From the IMG/VR virus record IMGVR_UViG_3300032334_001259, positions 1 through 64,000 of that record: a stretch of 64,000 bases of DNA. The stretch is one strand, 5' to 3'. Position 1 is the stretch's first letter. Each line of letters begins with the position of its first letter. Shown here piece after piece: positions 26,812-34,650 of this stretch. Origin of the DNA: a virus. Below the pieces are notes generated by a model. That model worked only from the letters and a program-made list of their open reading frames with translations, did no database searches and was not told the DNA's origin. The position numbers and the translations under genes were made by a program.

Positions 26812-27987
26812 ATGATTACATCTGTTGAAGGCGCAGTTTCGTATAATAATAAATTATCTTTTTTGATTGATTGGGAAATTACCTTAAAATGTAATTTGGA
26901 CTGTGGATATTGTGACAAAGGTATTTACGGTGGACATGAAAACAGTATTCCTCATCCAAATTTAGAAAAATGTTTAAAAACTTTAGATTTTTTATATGAA
27001 TATGTTGACATTTATATGCAAGCAAAGAAAAATTTACAAAGTGCCGTTTTGAATGTATATGGTGGAGAAAGTTTATATCATCCTGACATTGTTACAATTT
27101 TAAAACAAAGCAAAGAAAAACATCAAAAATATAATTGGAATTTGACAATTACTACAACTACAAATTTAATTTTAAGTCAAAAAATATTAAATCAGATATT
27201 AAATTATATAGATGAATTTACGTGTAGCTTTCATTCTGAAAACACAGACAAACAATTAGAAATTTTTAAAGAAAATTTGTTATTTTTAAAAAGCAATAAT
27301 AAAAATTTTAAAGTTGTAATTCTAATGAATCCTAAAAAATGGGAATATTGTTTAGATATGATTTCTTTTTGTCAAGAAAACAATATGAGATTTTTAATAA
27401 GACAGCTTGATCAACCATTAGCCAAAGCTCCCGATAATTATAATTCAGAACTTAAAAAAAAAGAAACTTGGTATTATAATGTTTATCTTGATCGTCCAGA
27501 AAATCATGAACCCAAATACACATATTCTCAAGAACAAATATCTTGGTTTGAAGAGGAATATAATGGTAGAAATAAAAACACTGTAACTTCTATTGACAAA
27601 AATAATAATTTAAATGAACAAGGTAGATGCTGCTGTGGTGGTCGTTTATTATCTACAAATCAAAATTATAAAAATAAAGTAAGTTTTGTTAATAACAATT
27701 TTTTTGATTGGTATTGCTCAGTAAATTATTTTTTTGTTTTTGTGAAACAAGTTACAGAAGAAATATTTGTTAATAAAGATTGTATGATGAATTTTTCTGG
27801 AAATATCGGTCCTATTGGTAATTTAAAAAATTATAATGAACTTTTAAATTTTACAAAAACAAATTTAGAAAATAAAACATTACCTGTAATAAAATGTGCC
27901 AAACAACTTTGCAGATGTGGTTTATGTGCACCAAAAGCAAAAGATAAAGAAATATACTTAAAAATTATGAACAAATATATAAATTAA
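26812..27987 (+). CDS. Radical SAM protein, lone plus-strand cargo gene
   Basis: 391 residues. CNLDCGYC (about 28-35) is the CxxxCxxC cluster motif, LNVYGGESL the conserved Gly-Gly-Glu SAM-binding strand, and TITTTTNL a further barrel strand. The C-terminus has many cysteines: QGRCCCGGRLL, DWYCSV, CAKQLCRCGLCAPKA, enough for one or two auxiliary clusters as in SPASM/twitch proteins. It is extremely AT-rich (Asn, Lys, Ile). It stands alone on the plus strand between helicase and primase and overlaps the primase stop, so it looks like an inserted moron. The substrate is unknown. Confidence 0.78.
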   Translation: MITSVEGAVSYNNKLSFLIDWEITLKCNLDCGYCDKGIYGGHENSIPHPNLEKCLKTLDFLYEYVDIYMQAKKNLQSAVLNVYGGESLYHPDIVTILKQSKEKHQKYNWNLTITTTTNLILSQKILNQILNYIDEFTCSFHSENTDKQLEIFKENLLFLKSNNKNFKVVILMNPKKWEYCLDMISFCQENNMRFLIRQLDQPLAKAPDNYNSELKKKETWYYNVYLDRPENHEPKYTYSQEQISWFEEEYNGRNKNTVTSIDKNNNLNEQGRCCCGGRLLSTNQNYKNKVSFVNNNFFDWYCSVNYFFVFVKQVTEEIFVNKDCMMNFSGNIGPIGNLKNYNELLNFTKTNLENKTLPVIKCAKQLCRCGLCAPKAKDKEIYLKIMNKYIN

Positions 27988-28982
27988 AACCATCTTTTTG
28001 TTTGTAATTTTATTTTTAAGCTAGATTGTTCAACACTACTTAAAATGCTTTTCATAGTAAATGTATGTCCATACTTGGCTACCGCATCTGCAGTATCTTT
28101 AATACCACTTTCCCAATCAGGAAATGCCACACTCCAACCATATCTTAGGGCAGCATCAACCATTGCGTGACCAGCTTTATCACGATCAGGGACAACAATA
28201 ATATCACGGTCAAGCGTTTCAATAACATCAGCTTGTATATCATTAATTTCATTACTACAAATTGCAAGTGCACCAATGGCAACTGCATCAAGTAATCCTT
28301 CAACTACAATACAGAACTTTGCGTTCTTGTGTTGTTTATCATATCCCCATATCATGTTGCTTGGATAGTTTGAAAAGTATTTGATCTTTTTCTTACCATC
28401 TTCAAATAACCGTCCACTGAAACCCATGGGCTTATTGTTCCAAGTAAATGGAACTAACACACGGTTACGCAATGCCGCATCATTAGTCCAATAAAACTCA
28501 TGCAACTTATCGCCAAAACCACGAGTATCAAGATAATTGATAGCATTTTCAAGACTGTTATAATCTGCTTCATTGATATATCCATCATTTAACCAATTTG
28601 TAATTGGACGACCAGGACAAGGATCACGTGGTTCATAGGTAGGTAACTCACGTGGTTCAACTACAACTGGCTTGGTGGTCTCTTGGCTGATAGCAAATAA
28701 TGCAAGACGACCTATAAGGTCTTCACCCATACCAAGCCAGTTCATCCAACGCCGCATTTTATAACTTAAACGACGACCAGGTTGCCAACTACAAGTGTAA
28801 TGACAATTAAAACAATGATAATTGATACCGCCTTCTGGTGTTTGATGAACGCCACCACGACCACGAGTATCGGCTTCATGTCCTAAATGCTGACAGCATG
28901 GTGCGTTAAAGCTAATCCATCCACTTGGAGTAGCTTTCTTTTTCCATGGCAAGTGTGCCAGTAGTTGGTTGGTAATTTCCAT
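27984..28982 (-). CDS. gp61: DNA primase, DnaG-type
   Basis: 332 residues, close to T4 gp61. The N-terminal zinc-binding domain has CCQHLGHEADTRGRGG and HCFNCHYTC (Cys and His ligands). The catalytic TOPRIM part shows FCIVVEGLLDAVAIGA (Glu motif) and IIVVPDRDKAGHAMVD (DxD motif). It makes RNA primers for lagging-strand synthesis with the gp41-type helicase. A consensus sigma70 promoter ends 6 nt before the ATG, so this gene is probably read from a leaderless early transcript. Confidence 0.9.
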   Translation of the reverse strand: MEITNQLLAHLPWKKKATPSGWISFNAPCCQHLGHEADTRGRGGVHQTPEGGINYHCFNCHYTCSWQPGRRLSYKMRRWMNWLGMGEDLIGRLALFAISQETTKPVVVEPRELPTYEPRDPCPGRPITNWLNDGYINEADYNSLENAINYLDTRGFGDKLHEFYWTNDAALRNRVLVPFTWNNKPMGFSGRLFEDGKKKIKYFSNYPSNMIWGYDKQHKNAKFCIVVEGLLDAVAIGALAICSNEINDIQADVIETLDRDIIVVPDRDKAGHAMVDAALRYGWSVAFPDWESGIKDTADAVAKYGHTFTMKSILSSVEQSSLKIKLQTKRWF

Positions 28983-28988
28983 TACATT

Positions 28989-29017
28989 AATATAACAGAT
29001 TTATGGTAATCTGTCAA
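28989..29017 (-). promoter_or_regulatory. Sigma70 promoter for the primase gene, leaderless layout
   Basis: TTGACA (29017-29012), 17-nt spacer, TATATT (28994-28989), then 6 nt to the ATG. One mismatch in the whole -35/-10 pair. It overlaps the stop codon end of the upstream gene. Confidence 0.78.
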
Positions 29018-29802
29018 GGACGATAATAAATGTAATTCATCTGACCGCTAATTTGGCTTACTTTAAATCTTACAGCACGATATTTGCCTTGGAAATTAAA
29101 GTAATTTGTGCCACTGACATTAGCACAGTTAGCATAACTTATTGTAGTAAAGCTGTTAGCATCAACCACACTCTTTGCGTCCAAACTTGCTTGTAACTGG
29201 ATATTGCCAGTAAAAGCATTTGCATTATATTGTACGGTCTGATAAACAGCACTACCACGAACATAATTTGCTGTCAAGAAGCTACTGCTATAAGCAACAT
29301 TTACATAGTTTGTATCGCCGTCATTACTATAGGTAAAATTGTTAGCAAGATAGCTTGAAGTAAACTGTGGATAAACACCATCGTTTATTCTAGCTTGACC
29401 CTGTGCCTGATAGTTGTCATCGCTGTAAACAATTTCTTGTTCACCACTACCATTTGTAGCAACAATGCTGTAATTATATAAACCAGCGTTTATATTATCA
29501 AGTAAACTGCCTTCAATAAGACAAGTTGCTACACCATCACGTGTATAAACAAGGTCAAGATTGCGTGAAAATACTAATTCTTTTGTAGTGCTATCAATTA
29601 AATTAAATAAAACTGTGCTTTGTAAAAGGCTCGCAGGTTTTTGGTCATTATTTTTAATAACGAACTTAAATCTATTATCTACACCTTTATAGATTTGTAA
29701 TGGTTTGGCGTAAAACAACTGATTCTCCCTGTGTAATGCAAGGTCGCTGTTCTTTACAACAGTTATAATTTGTGGATATAAATAACCTGAAATTTGCTGC
29801 AA
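29014..29802 (-). CDS. Probable virion (tail/baseplate) protein, TTG start
   Basis: 262 residues, beta-rich with many Asn, Ser, Tyr and Thr. The first half looks like an Ig-like or BppU-like domain (LQIYKGVDNRFKFVIKN, VLFNLIDSTTKELVFSR, GVATCLIEGSLLDNINAGLY). The second half has repeated Y-A-N/S-S patterns and a C-terminal strand region KYRAVRFKVSQISGQMNYIY. I place the start at TTG 29802 with AAGGG 9 nt upstream; no ATG fits. A late-type box AATAAATA is 19 nt upstream. It is separated from other structural genes by replication genes. Confidence 0.55.
   Translation of the reverse strand: MQQISGYLYPQIITVVKNSDLALHRENQLFYAKPLQIYKGVDNRFKFVIKNNDQKPASLLQSTVLFNLIDSTTKELVFSRNLDLVYTRDGVATCLIEGSLLDNINAGLYNYSIVATNGSGEQEIVYSDDNYQAQGQARINDGVYPQFTSSYLANNFTYSNDGDTNYVNVAYSSSFLTANYVRGSAVYQTVQYNANAFTGNIQLQASLDAKSVVDANSFTTISYANCANVSGTNYFNFQGKYRAVRFKVSQISGQMNYIYYRP
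29777..29784 (+). promoter_or_regulatory. Plus-strand late promoter box (TATAAATA)
   Basis: Exact late consensus on the plus strand, 44 nt before the ATG of the gene at 29829. It lies inside the 5' end of the divergent minus-strand gene. Confidence 0.5.
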
Positions 29803-29820
29803 CTAATGGACCCTTTTTAA

Positions 29821-29828
29821 TATTTATT
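29821..29828 (-). promoter_or_regulatory. Late-type promoter box (AATAAATA) for the 262-aa virion gene
   Basis: One mismatch to consensus on the minus strand, 18 nt before the TTG start. It abuts the ATG of the divergent plus-strand gene, so the two late promoters face across each other's genes. Confidence 0.45.
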
Positions 29829-30203
29829 ATGAGTTTTTCACTGGAACAAATGCTTGAACAATATCCCTTCTTAAGTTACATAAAATATCCCACTGCGGAC
29901 TTTATTGGAATTATACAAAATTTTGATGGCGACATTGTTTCCATGTATGCCTTTAATAAATTAAAAACCGAAGAAGATAAACGTGGTTTTTTAGAAGCAG
30001 CAGAAATATGGTGGTGGGAAAGTAATCGGTTGATACCAATCAATATTTTTTTAAAGCATGGTTGGGACAAATATCGTTATAGTACAGTAACACTTACAAC
30101 AAAAGATATAAGAGAGCAGTGTGGTCACATAGTAAGCATTGCAAAACTTGCAGAACGTAGAACAAAACGCAGAGTTGTTCAGTTAGTTAAACGACTCGGT
30201 TAA
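29829..30203 (+). CDS. Unknown lone plus-strand protein (124 aa)
   Basis: 124 residues from ATG 29829. An earlier in-frame ATG at 29772 would overlap the divergent gene and the late box. The protein starts MSFSLEQMLEQYPFLSYIKY, has a beta region (FIGIIQNFDGDIVSMYAFNK), a Trp-rich segment AAEIWWWESNRLIPINIF and a basic tail (LAERRTKRRVVQLVKRLG). No family was recognised. Its 3' end overlaps the end of the small DnaE-like gene by 21 nt. Confidence 0.5.
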   Translation: MSFSLEQMLEQYPFLSYIKYPTADFIGIIQNFDGDIVSMYAFNKLKTEEDKRGFLEAAEIWWWESNRLIPINIFLKHGWDKYRYSTVTLTTKDIREQCGHIVSIAKLAERRTKRRVVQLVKRLG

Positions 30204-30743
30204 CAAATTCATATGAACCATAACTAATTGTGCATAGCCATAAGCATGCGCTTTCTTAAAATAATAACCTTCATTTGGTTTAATCCAAATCTCATCAGCT
30301 ATTTCTCGCCATCGTTTTCCGATAAGGTGTCGTTTGGATGGACGAATGATTGCCAATACCATAGCCAACATATCCATTGAAGTAGGATGATGTTGTTGTA
30401 AGACATCAAAATGATTTGATAAATGAATAAGTTTGGCAACAAAATCCCTTTCTTTTAATAGTTCCCACTGTGGTTCACGTTTACAGAGTTCGTCAAGATG
30501 CTCGTTACTGCAAACTGAATTATAAACGTGAACATTTAGTAGGTCTAACTTCATATAACCTAATTCTTCTGCCGCATCATAATCAACATTGCTTAAACCA
30601 GTAAGTGGGTTTTGGGGTATGGGATTGACATAGACTCCAGTGTTGTGCTTGACAACGTTACCGTCACGGCGTATAGACGCAGGCACGTGCTTGATAAGTT
30701 TCAAGATATCCTCACGGCTTCCGAAATCTATGTCAATATCCAT
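30183..30743 (-). CDS. Mini DnaE-like protein: C-family polymerase palm motifs only
   Basis: 186 residues. It opens directly with the catalytic motif MDIDIDFGSREDILKLI (D2 and D4), then NVVKHNTGVYVNPIPQNPLT (the region of the conserved His/Gly segment), EELGYMKLDLLNVHVYNSV (third catalytic Asp, D67), MVLAIIRPSKRHLIGKRW (finger RPG-like block) and YYFKKAHAYGYAQLVMVHM (the K-SH-A-Y finger helix). All three catalytic aspartates are kept in a protein about a sixth of DnaE length, lacking PHP, thumb, HhH and OB parts. It could act as a subunit with another protein, a regulatory decoy, or a decayed gene kept by selection. It abuts the 83-aa gene. Confidence 0.68.
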   Translation of the reverse strand: MDIDIDFGSREDILKLIKHVPASIRRDGNVVKHNTGVYVNPIPQNPLTGLSNVDYDAAEELGYMKLDLLNVHVYNSVCSNEHLDELCKREPQWELLKERDFVAKLIHLSNHFDVLQQHHPTSMDMLAMVLAIIRPSKRHLIGKRWREIADEIWIKPNEGYYFKKAHAYGYAQLVMVHMNLLTESFN

Positions 30744-30995
30744 TTATGCCCATCTCATTAAAAATAAACTACGTTCTTCATCATTAATAAACCCTAACAT
30801 CGTACCGTATTGTGACCACTTTGTCAAGGAAAAATTGCACCATGCCTTAATATCTTCTTCATTCTTTACCCAGAATGATGGATCAGCGATAATAAGAAAA
30901 CTTTTGTTTATTATCAAATCAAGCGCATAGACATTATCAGATAAGTCACGAATATCTTTCAATGATGCGGTACCAACTACAAATCGTGCCGCCAT
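30744..30995 (-). CDS. Conserved small phage protein (83 aa)
   Basis: 83 residues with GTASLKDIRDLSDNVYALD, LIINKSFLIIADPSFWVKNE and WSQYGTMLGFINDEERSLF. It appears soluble and alpha/beta. It lies between the zinc-finger protein (1-nt overlap) and the mini-DnaE gene (adjacent), so a functional link with either is possible. The function is unknown. Confidence 0.5.
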   Translation of the reverse strand: MAARFVVGTASLKDIRDLSDNVYALDLIINKSFLIIADPSFWVKNEEDIKAWCNFSLTKWSQYGTMLGFINDEERSLFLMRWA

Positions 30996-31729
30996 TAGCA
31001 GCCTGCTTTTTCTAATATCTGCCTTGCAAGTTCTGCTTCTGCAGCGTGTATTTTTAATTTACGTTCCCAAAATGGTGGGTCAATCCATGGCAAAGCAAGA
31101 GTAACTTGTTCTTCGTTTAATTCACCAAGTTTTTCCATGCCAGCATCACAGCAATAAATTACCCAAGGACTAATGCGACCATGCACGATATGATTTATTA
31201 AACGACTGGTACTAATCTTCTTAAAATAATCACTAAACTCTATGGTGCCATCTTTGGTTTCTTCTGCCCAACGTTGCATTGTTTCAATACTACGTTCCAT
31301 TGCTTCATCATATTTTTCTGTTCTGACATATTCCCAAAGATATGATTCATAAATTTTATCACGTGTCCAACTATCAAGTTTGTATTTGCTTGTAAGCACG
31401 TAATCTATAAATTTATTAACATTAATTGCATCAATGGCATGGCAATGACGACCAAACTTTACAAAACCTTGATACAATGAACTGCTACAAAAATCCTCAT
31501 ATGTTTTAAGTTTAGCACTGCCTTGGGTTAATTCATAAAACCGCATCCAAGCAATATAACCAATACGCACACCCTTTTCATTCTTTTGGTTTTCACGTCT
31601 TTTTGGTTCACATTGGTGAACAACAAGACTGCTCTCACGAGTGAAAGCAAGTCCACAATGCTTGCAGACATGCTCACCAGGTTTTACCTCTTTAGCGGCT
31701 TCACGGGCAATCTTACGTAATTCGTTCAT
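30995..31729 (-). CDS. Zinc-finger phage protein (244 aa)
   Basis: 244 residues. The N-terminus has a C2H2/C2HC-type finger: HVCKHCGLAFTRESSLVVHQ followed by Cys (about 21-40), and a basic linker. The rest is helical (YIAWMRFYELTQGSAKLKTY, GFVKFGRHCHAIDAINVNKF, DSWTRDKIYESYLWEYV). Conserved-looking hydrophobic helices and the finger suggest a DNA- or RNA-binding role in replication or transcription control. It overlaps the PIG-L gene by 17 nt. Confidence 0.6.
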   Translation of the reverse strand: MNELRKIAREAAKEVKPGEHVCKHCGLAFTRESSLVVHQCEPKRRENQKNEKGVRIGYIAWMRFYELTQGSAKLKTYEDFCSSSLYQGFVKFGRHCHAIDAINVNKFIDYVLTSKYKLDSWTRDKIYESYLWEYVRTEKYDEAMERSIETMQRWAEETKDGTIEFSDYFKKISTSRLINHIVHGRISPWVIYCCDAGMEKLGELNEEQVTLALPWIDPPFWERKLKIHAAEAELARQILEKAGC

Positions 31730-32252
31730 TTAATAATGATTTAGCTTCTTCTGTAATATAATACTTAAATCTGCTGTTGTCAAATCCTAATATCACATCT
31801 TTATGTAGTGGCAATTCATGAACATTGTATGGTTCTGTGTGAATAATTTCATTATAATATTGTGGAAAATTACCAAAATACACTTTTGGTTTTGCAATAT
31901 GTGTTATAGATTCATTAATAAATTTATGATGCAAGTGACCATACTCGCCAAGGTGATTGTGTGTTAATACAAAATCATGTTGACTGCAATGATACTGTAA
32001 AAATTTTTGCGCATCTTCACCATCAAAACCTAATTCATTATTTTTTACAAATTTCCAATCATCAGTAAAACCACCAAATTGTGTTTCAATTCCATATTTG
32101 TTCCAGAAATTTTTCATTTCAATAGCACGTGGATCATTAGAATTGTATGTAAGATAAACAATCTTCCAATTAAAATGCTGATACTTTCTTATAAATCCCC
32201 AAGCAAATATTACACAATCATCAGGGTGAGCAACTAAACAAACTGCTTTCAT
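31713..32252 (-). CDS. PIG-L/LmbE-family deacetylase
   Basis: 179 residues. VAHPDDCVIFAWGF holds the AHPDD zinc-binding motif and THNHLGEYGHLHHKFINE the distal His-rich motif (H-x-x-H) of the N-acetylglucosaminyl deacetylase family. Such enzymes remove acetyl from GlcNAc-type groups in glycans or thiols. It overlaps the DUF6492-like glycosyltransferase gene by 4 nt, so the two likely act on the same sugar structure. The family core is slightly short compared with the usual 220-250 residues. Confidence 0.75.
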   Translation of the reverse strand: MKAVCLVAHPDDCVIFAWGFIRKYQHFNWKIVYLTYNSNDPRAIEMKNFWNKYGIETQFGGFTDDWKFVKNNELGFDGEDAQKFLQYHCSQHDFVLTHNHLGEYGHLHHKFINESITHIAKPKVYFGNFPQYYNEIIHTEPYNVHELPLHKDVILGFDNSRFKYYITEEAKSLLNERIT

Positions 32253-33088
32253 ATACGGTCCTTTACAAACTCATCCCATGCATTACGTTGGGCAGTATCA
32301 AGAAGTTTATAAGCACGAGGATGCACACTTGCAGTGAGTGCTTTGTAATCATTTTGCAATTTAACAAACCAGTTATAAAATGTATCTACTTCCCAATCCG
32401 CAAGATTGTAAATACCAATTTTTTGTTTGCCACTATAAAGATCATCAAATAAGTTATTCTTGCTTATCCAAGCACTGTAACATAAAAATTCAGTTATACC
32501 ATGTGTGTCAGGATTTGCTTTGCTTGGAAACTGACAATTACTTTCAAACCATTCTATAAAGTTTGGTTCACTCATAACCATATCACGCATGGCGTGTGTA
32601 TAAGCAAGAAAAGGAACACCAGCAGGACTGATCCACTTAAAATCTGTAATGCTATATTTTTGTTTTAGAAACTCTAAACCAGACTGCCAATGTGGACTAT
32701 TGCAGTCCCAACTTTCACAATGTGCACGATTGTATTGGTCAAATATTTCTTCTATATCAAGTGGACGAATAAACCATGTCTTGGCATCAAGTATCATGCA
32801 CCAATTACTTTCGGCATGTGCAGTGCCAAGTATCTTGCATACTTGTTGTGTATACCAACCTGACAGATGAGGTGATGGATAATAACCAAACTCGTTGCGG
32901 TGAAATATACGGACTTTATAGCCAAGTTCACCATACCAACTGATATCTATATCATCATGAGTTAGCGTTTCATCATTTAATATAACATATATATTTTGTA
33001 TTTCATCATCAAAGTAATAAGACATACTGTATGCTTGATGTTCAAGCAAATGCAATTCATCACGATAAACGACAGTTAGCAAGTCCAT
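32249..33088 (-). CDS. GT-A-type glycosyltransferase, DUF6492-like
   Basis: 279 residues. LSGWYTQQVCKILGTAHAES followed by NWCMILDAKTWFIRP reproduces the G-W-Y-x-Q-Q ... L-D-x-D-x-x-F-x-R-P pattern of DUF6492 glycosyltransferases, though the usual D-x-D reads DAK here. The remainder (YPSPHLSG, ISPAGVPFLAYTHAMRDMV, THGITEFLCYSAW) fits the acceptor-binding half. It is transcribed just before the PIG-L deacetylase. The changed D-x-D makes activity uncertain. Confidence 0.55.
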   Translation of the reverse strand: MDLLTVVYRDELHLLEHQAYSMSYYFDDEIQNIYVILNDETLTHDDIDISWYGELGYKVRIFHRNEFGYYPSPHLSGWYTQQVCKILGTAHAESNWCMILDAKTWFIRPLDIEEIFDQYNRAHCESWDCNSPHWQSGLEFLKQKYSITDFKWISPAGVPFLAYTHAMRDMVMSEPNFIEWFESNCQFPSKANPDTHGITEFLCYSAWISKNNLFDDLYSGKQKIGIYNLADWEVDTFYNWFVKLQNDYKALTASVHPRAYKLLDTAQRNAWDEFVKDRI

Positions 33089-33090
33089 TG

Positions 33091-33306
33091 TTACTTTGTT
33101 ATCTCATGTAGCGTTCGTGCTTGCTTTAATAAATCAATAACAGTTGGGTCTTTGCTTTGAAATACTGGTCTCCATTCTTGCCACCAATTAAATAATTCAA
33201 CCATTTCAAGTGTAAAATTACAATGTAATTGCTGACCACCAAAAGTATCACTGGTTGTTAACGATGCTATCCTGTATTCATTAGTTGTAGCACTTTTAAT
33301 AGTCAT
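33091..33306 (-). CDS. Conserved small phage protein (71 aa)
   Basis: 71 residues: a beta segment (YRIASLTTSDTFGGQQLHCN) and a helical half (FTLEMVELFNWWQEWRPVF, VIDLLKQARTLHEITK). It overlaps the gp62-like gene by 4 nt. No function is visible. Confidence 0.5.
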   Translation of the reverse strand: MTIKSATTNEYRIASLTTSDTFGGQQLHCNFTLEMVELFNWWQEWRPVFQSKDPTVIDLLKQARTLHEITK

Positions 33307-33764
33307 TTCAACGCCTCTTTAATTTCTTTGTCGCTGTATCCACGTTCAACTAACATTGCTTTATATTGCTCATCAGTAATTTTATCAGCAAGAAGTTCTG
33401 CTTCATAACTTTTAATATGCGGATATAATTCTAACATCTTTTTTGCACGTTTGTTCTTGGCAGTCTTACCGCTATATGCCATCCACTCATGACGATGCTT
33501 GCCCATGTTGGGGCTTACTGTGGTCAGTAAAAGCCATTGTAGTTTAGGATGCTTGTTGATATCAAAGAAACGTTTGTTTACACGCTCGTTCATTGCTTGC
33601 AAATAATATTGCTGCAATTCTGGAATACCGTTGACTACACTGCCCCAACGCAACATAAGATATGTAGAGAACTTCTTGCGTTCTTCATCGTTAAGTTCAT
33701 CGTAGAACTCACGATTACGCAAATCAAGTTGAGCCATCTCATAGCCAATGTCAAGTTTGTTCAT
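33303..33764 (-). CDS. gp62: Probable clamp-loader small subunit, gp62-like
   Basis: 153 residues from ATG 33764, overlapping the stop of the upstream nuclease gene (an in-frame TTG sits just before). NREFYDELNDEERKKFSTYL, MLRWGSVVNGIPELQQYYL, NERVNKRFFDINKHPKLQWL and TTVSPNMGKHRHEWMA match my memory of gp62 of marine T4-like phages. gp62 joins gp44 to load the gp45 sliding clamp. The partners gp44 and gp45 are not in this window, so the call is by similarity of blocks only. Confidence 0.55.
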   Translation of the reverse strand: MNKLDIGYEMAQLDLRNREFYDELNDEERKKFSTYLMLRWGSVVNGIPELQQYYLQAMNERVNKRFFDINKHPKLQWLLLTTVSPNMGKHRHEWMAYSGKTAKNKRAKKMLELYPHIKSYEAELLADKITDEQYKAMLVERGYSDKEIKEALK

Positions 33765-34389
33765 CAAATACTTCTTTTTCTGCTTCCAATGCTATTGCAG
33801 CTATCTTTCTTATCACAATACCATTATCTTTTGCAATTAATAAATGTGTTAAATCCTTATATGAATTAATATCTTTGCTATTAATTAAAACGATATCAAT
33901 TCCTTTTTGAATAATTTTTTTGTATATTTTTTCGTCGTACTCTTGTGTAATTGCCTTACCATTTGAAAATATGTTATATTCAAGATCACGTGGTTTCATA
34001 TACATAAAAAGTTGATGTAATGAATGTCCATCATACACAATATACCACGTTCTGGCATTGGAATCCCATTTTGCACCTAACTTTTTTACCCTATCTTTAT
34101 GTTCAAATGGCACATCAAGAATTATTTTATAGTTTTCTTTCATATAGCTATAACTTAAAGTTAATTCATGATATACACATTCAATATAAATGTCATATTT
34201 TTTAATATAAAAATCACATATAATATTTTGATTAGGATATTTTACTTCATATTCATATGGAAGACCACTTGGTAGCAAAAATTTATTAACAAAATCAGCC
34301 TCAAATTTACTGCGATATTTTTTACCGTCATTTGCATACGTAGGAATACCAAAGATAGGTTTTCTTATTTTTGTTTCAAGATTAACCAA
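33751..34389 (-). CDS. Nuclease-like protein with inserted DUF5710-type module
   Basis: 212 residues. YRSKFEADFVNKFLLPSGLP, EYEVKYPNQNIICDFYIKKY and DIYIECVYHE look like a PD-(D/E)XK nuclease core (Glu, Asp, Glu; the usual Lys is not obvious). Residues about 90-115 (LDVPFEHKDRVKKLGAKWD, ARTWYI) are a DUF5710-type module, a short element often joined to DNA-processing proteins. The C-terminal region (YKKIIQKGIDIVLINSKDI) resembles the last strand-helix of such a nuclease. Endonuclease function is inferred, not certain. Confidence 0.5.
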   Translation of the reverse strand: MVNLETKIRKPIFGIPTYANDGKKYRSKFEADFVNKFLLPSGLPYEYEVKYPNQNIICDFYIKKYDIYIECVYHELTLSYSYMKENYKIILDVPFEHKDRVKKLGAKWDSNARTWYIVYDGHSLHQLFMYMKPRDLEYNIFSNGKAITQEYDEKIYKKIIQKGIDIVLINSKDINSYKDLTHLLIAKDNGIVIRKIAAIALEAEKEVFDEQT

Positions 34390-34615
34390 GGATTATTCCT
34401 CTCCATTCACCTTTTTCAGTTGGCTGAAATATTGCAGAAATACTGTCATCATGCTTGAATTCTTTTATTTCTACACTTGCATAATACAGTGAGCGCAACT
34501 GATCTGCCACATCTTTCAACGTTGGATTAGTCTCGGTGGCTTTAAGAATATCCATCCACTCAATATATTCTTCTGTATAATACCGTTTTGGGGGTGGTGC
34601 GTTTCCAATGCTCAT
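34382..34615 (-). CDS. Conserved small phage protein (77 aa)
   Basis: 77 residues: MSIGNAPPPKRYYTEEYIEW, then a helix ATETNPTLKDVADQLRSLYY and a beta end KGEWRGIILG. A sigma70-like promoter lies directly upstream with its -10 ending 6 nt before the ATG and no ribosome site, so the message may be leaderless. The function is unknown. It overlaps the nuclease-like gene by 8 nt. Confidence 0.5.
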   Translation of the reverse strand: MSIGNAPPPKRYYTEEYIEWMDILKATETNPTLKDVADQLRSLYYASVEIKEFKHDDSISAIFQPTEKGEWRGIILG

Positions 34616-34621
34616 AATATT

Positions 34622-34650
34622 ATCTTATCATACATTATTGGTTTTGTCAA
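34622..34650 (-). promoter_or_regulatory. Sigma70-like promoter, leaderless layout
   Basis: TTGACA (34650-34645), 17-nt spacer, TAAGAT (34627-34622), then 6 nt to ATG 34615. The -35 overlaps the stop codon of the upstream gene. Confidence 0.5.

Noticed and set aside
23640-30743. Idea that the two DnaE-like pieces are one frameshifted gene
   Set aside because: They are on opposite strands, 4.8 kb apart, and both contain the same catalytic motifs, so they are two separate genes.
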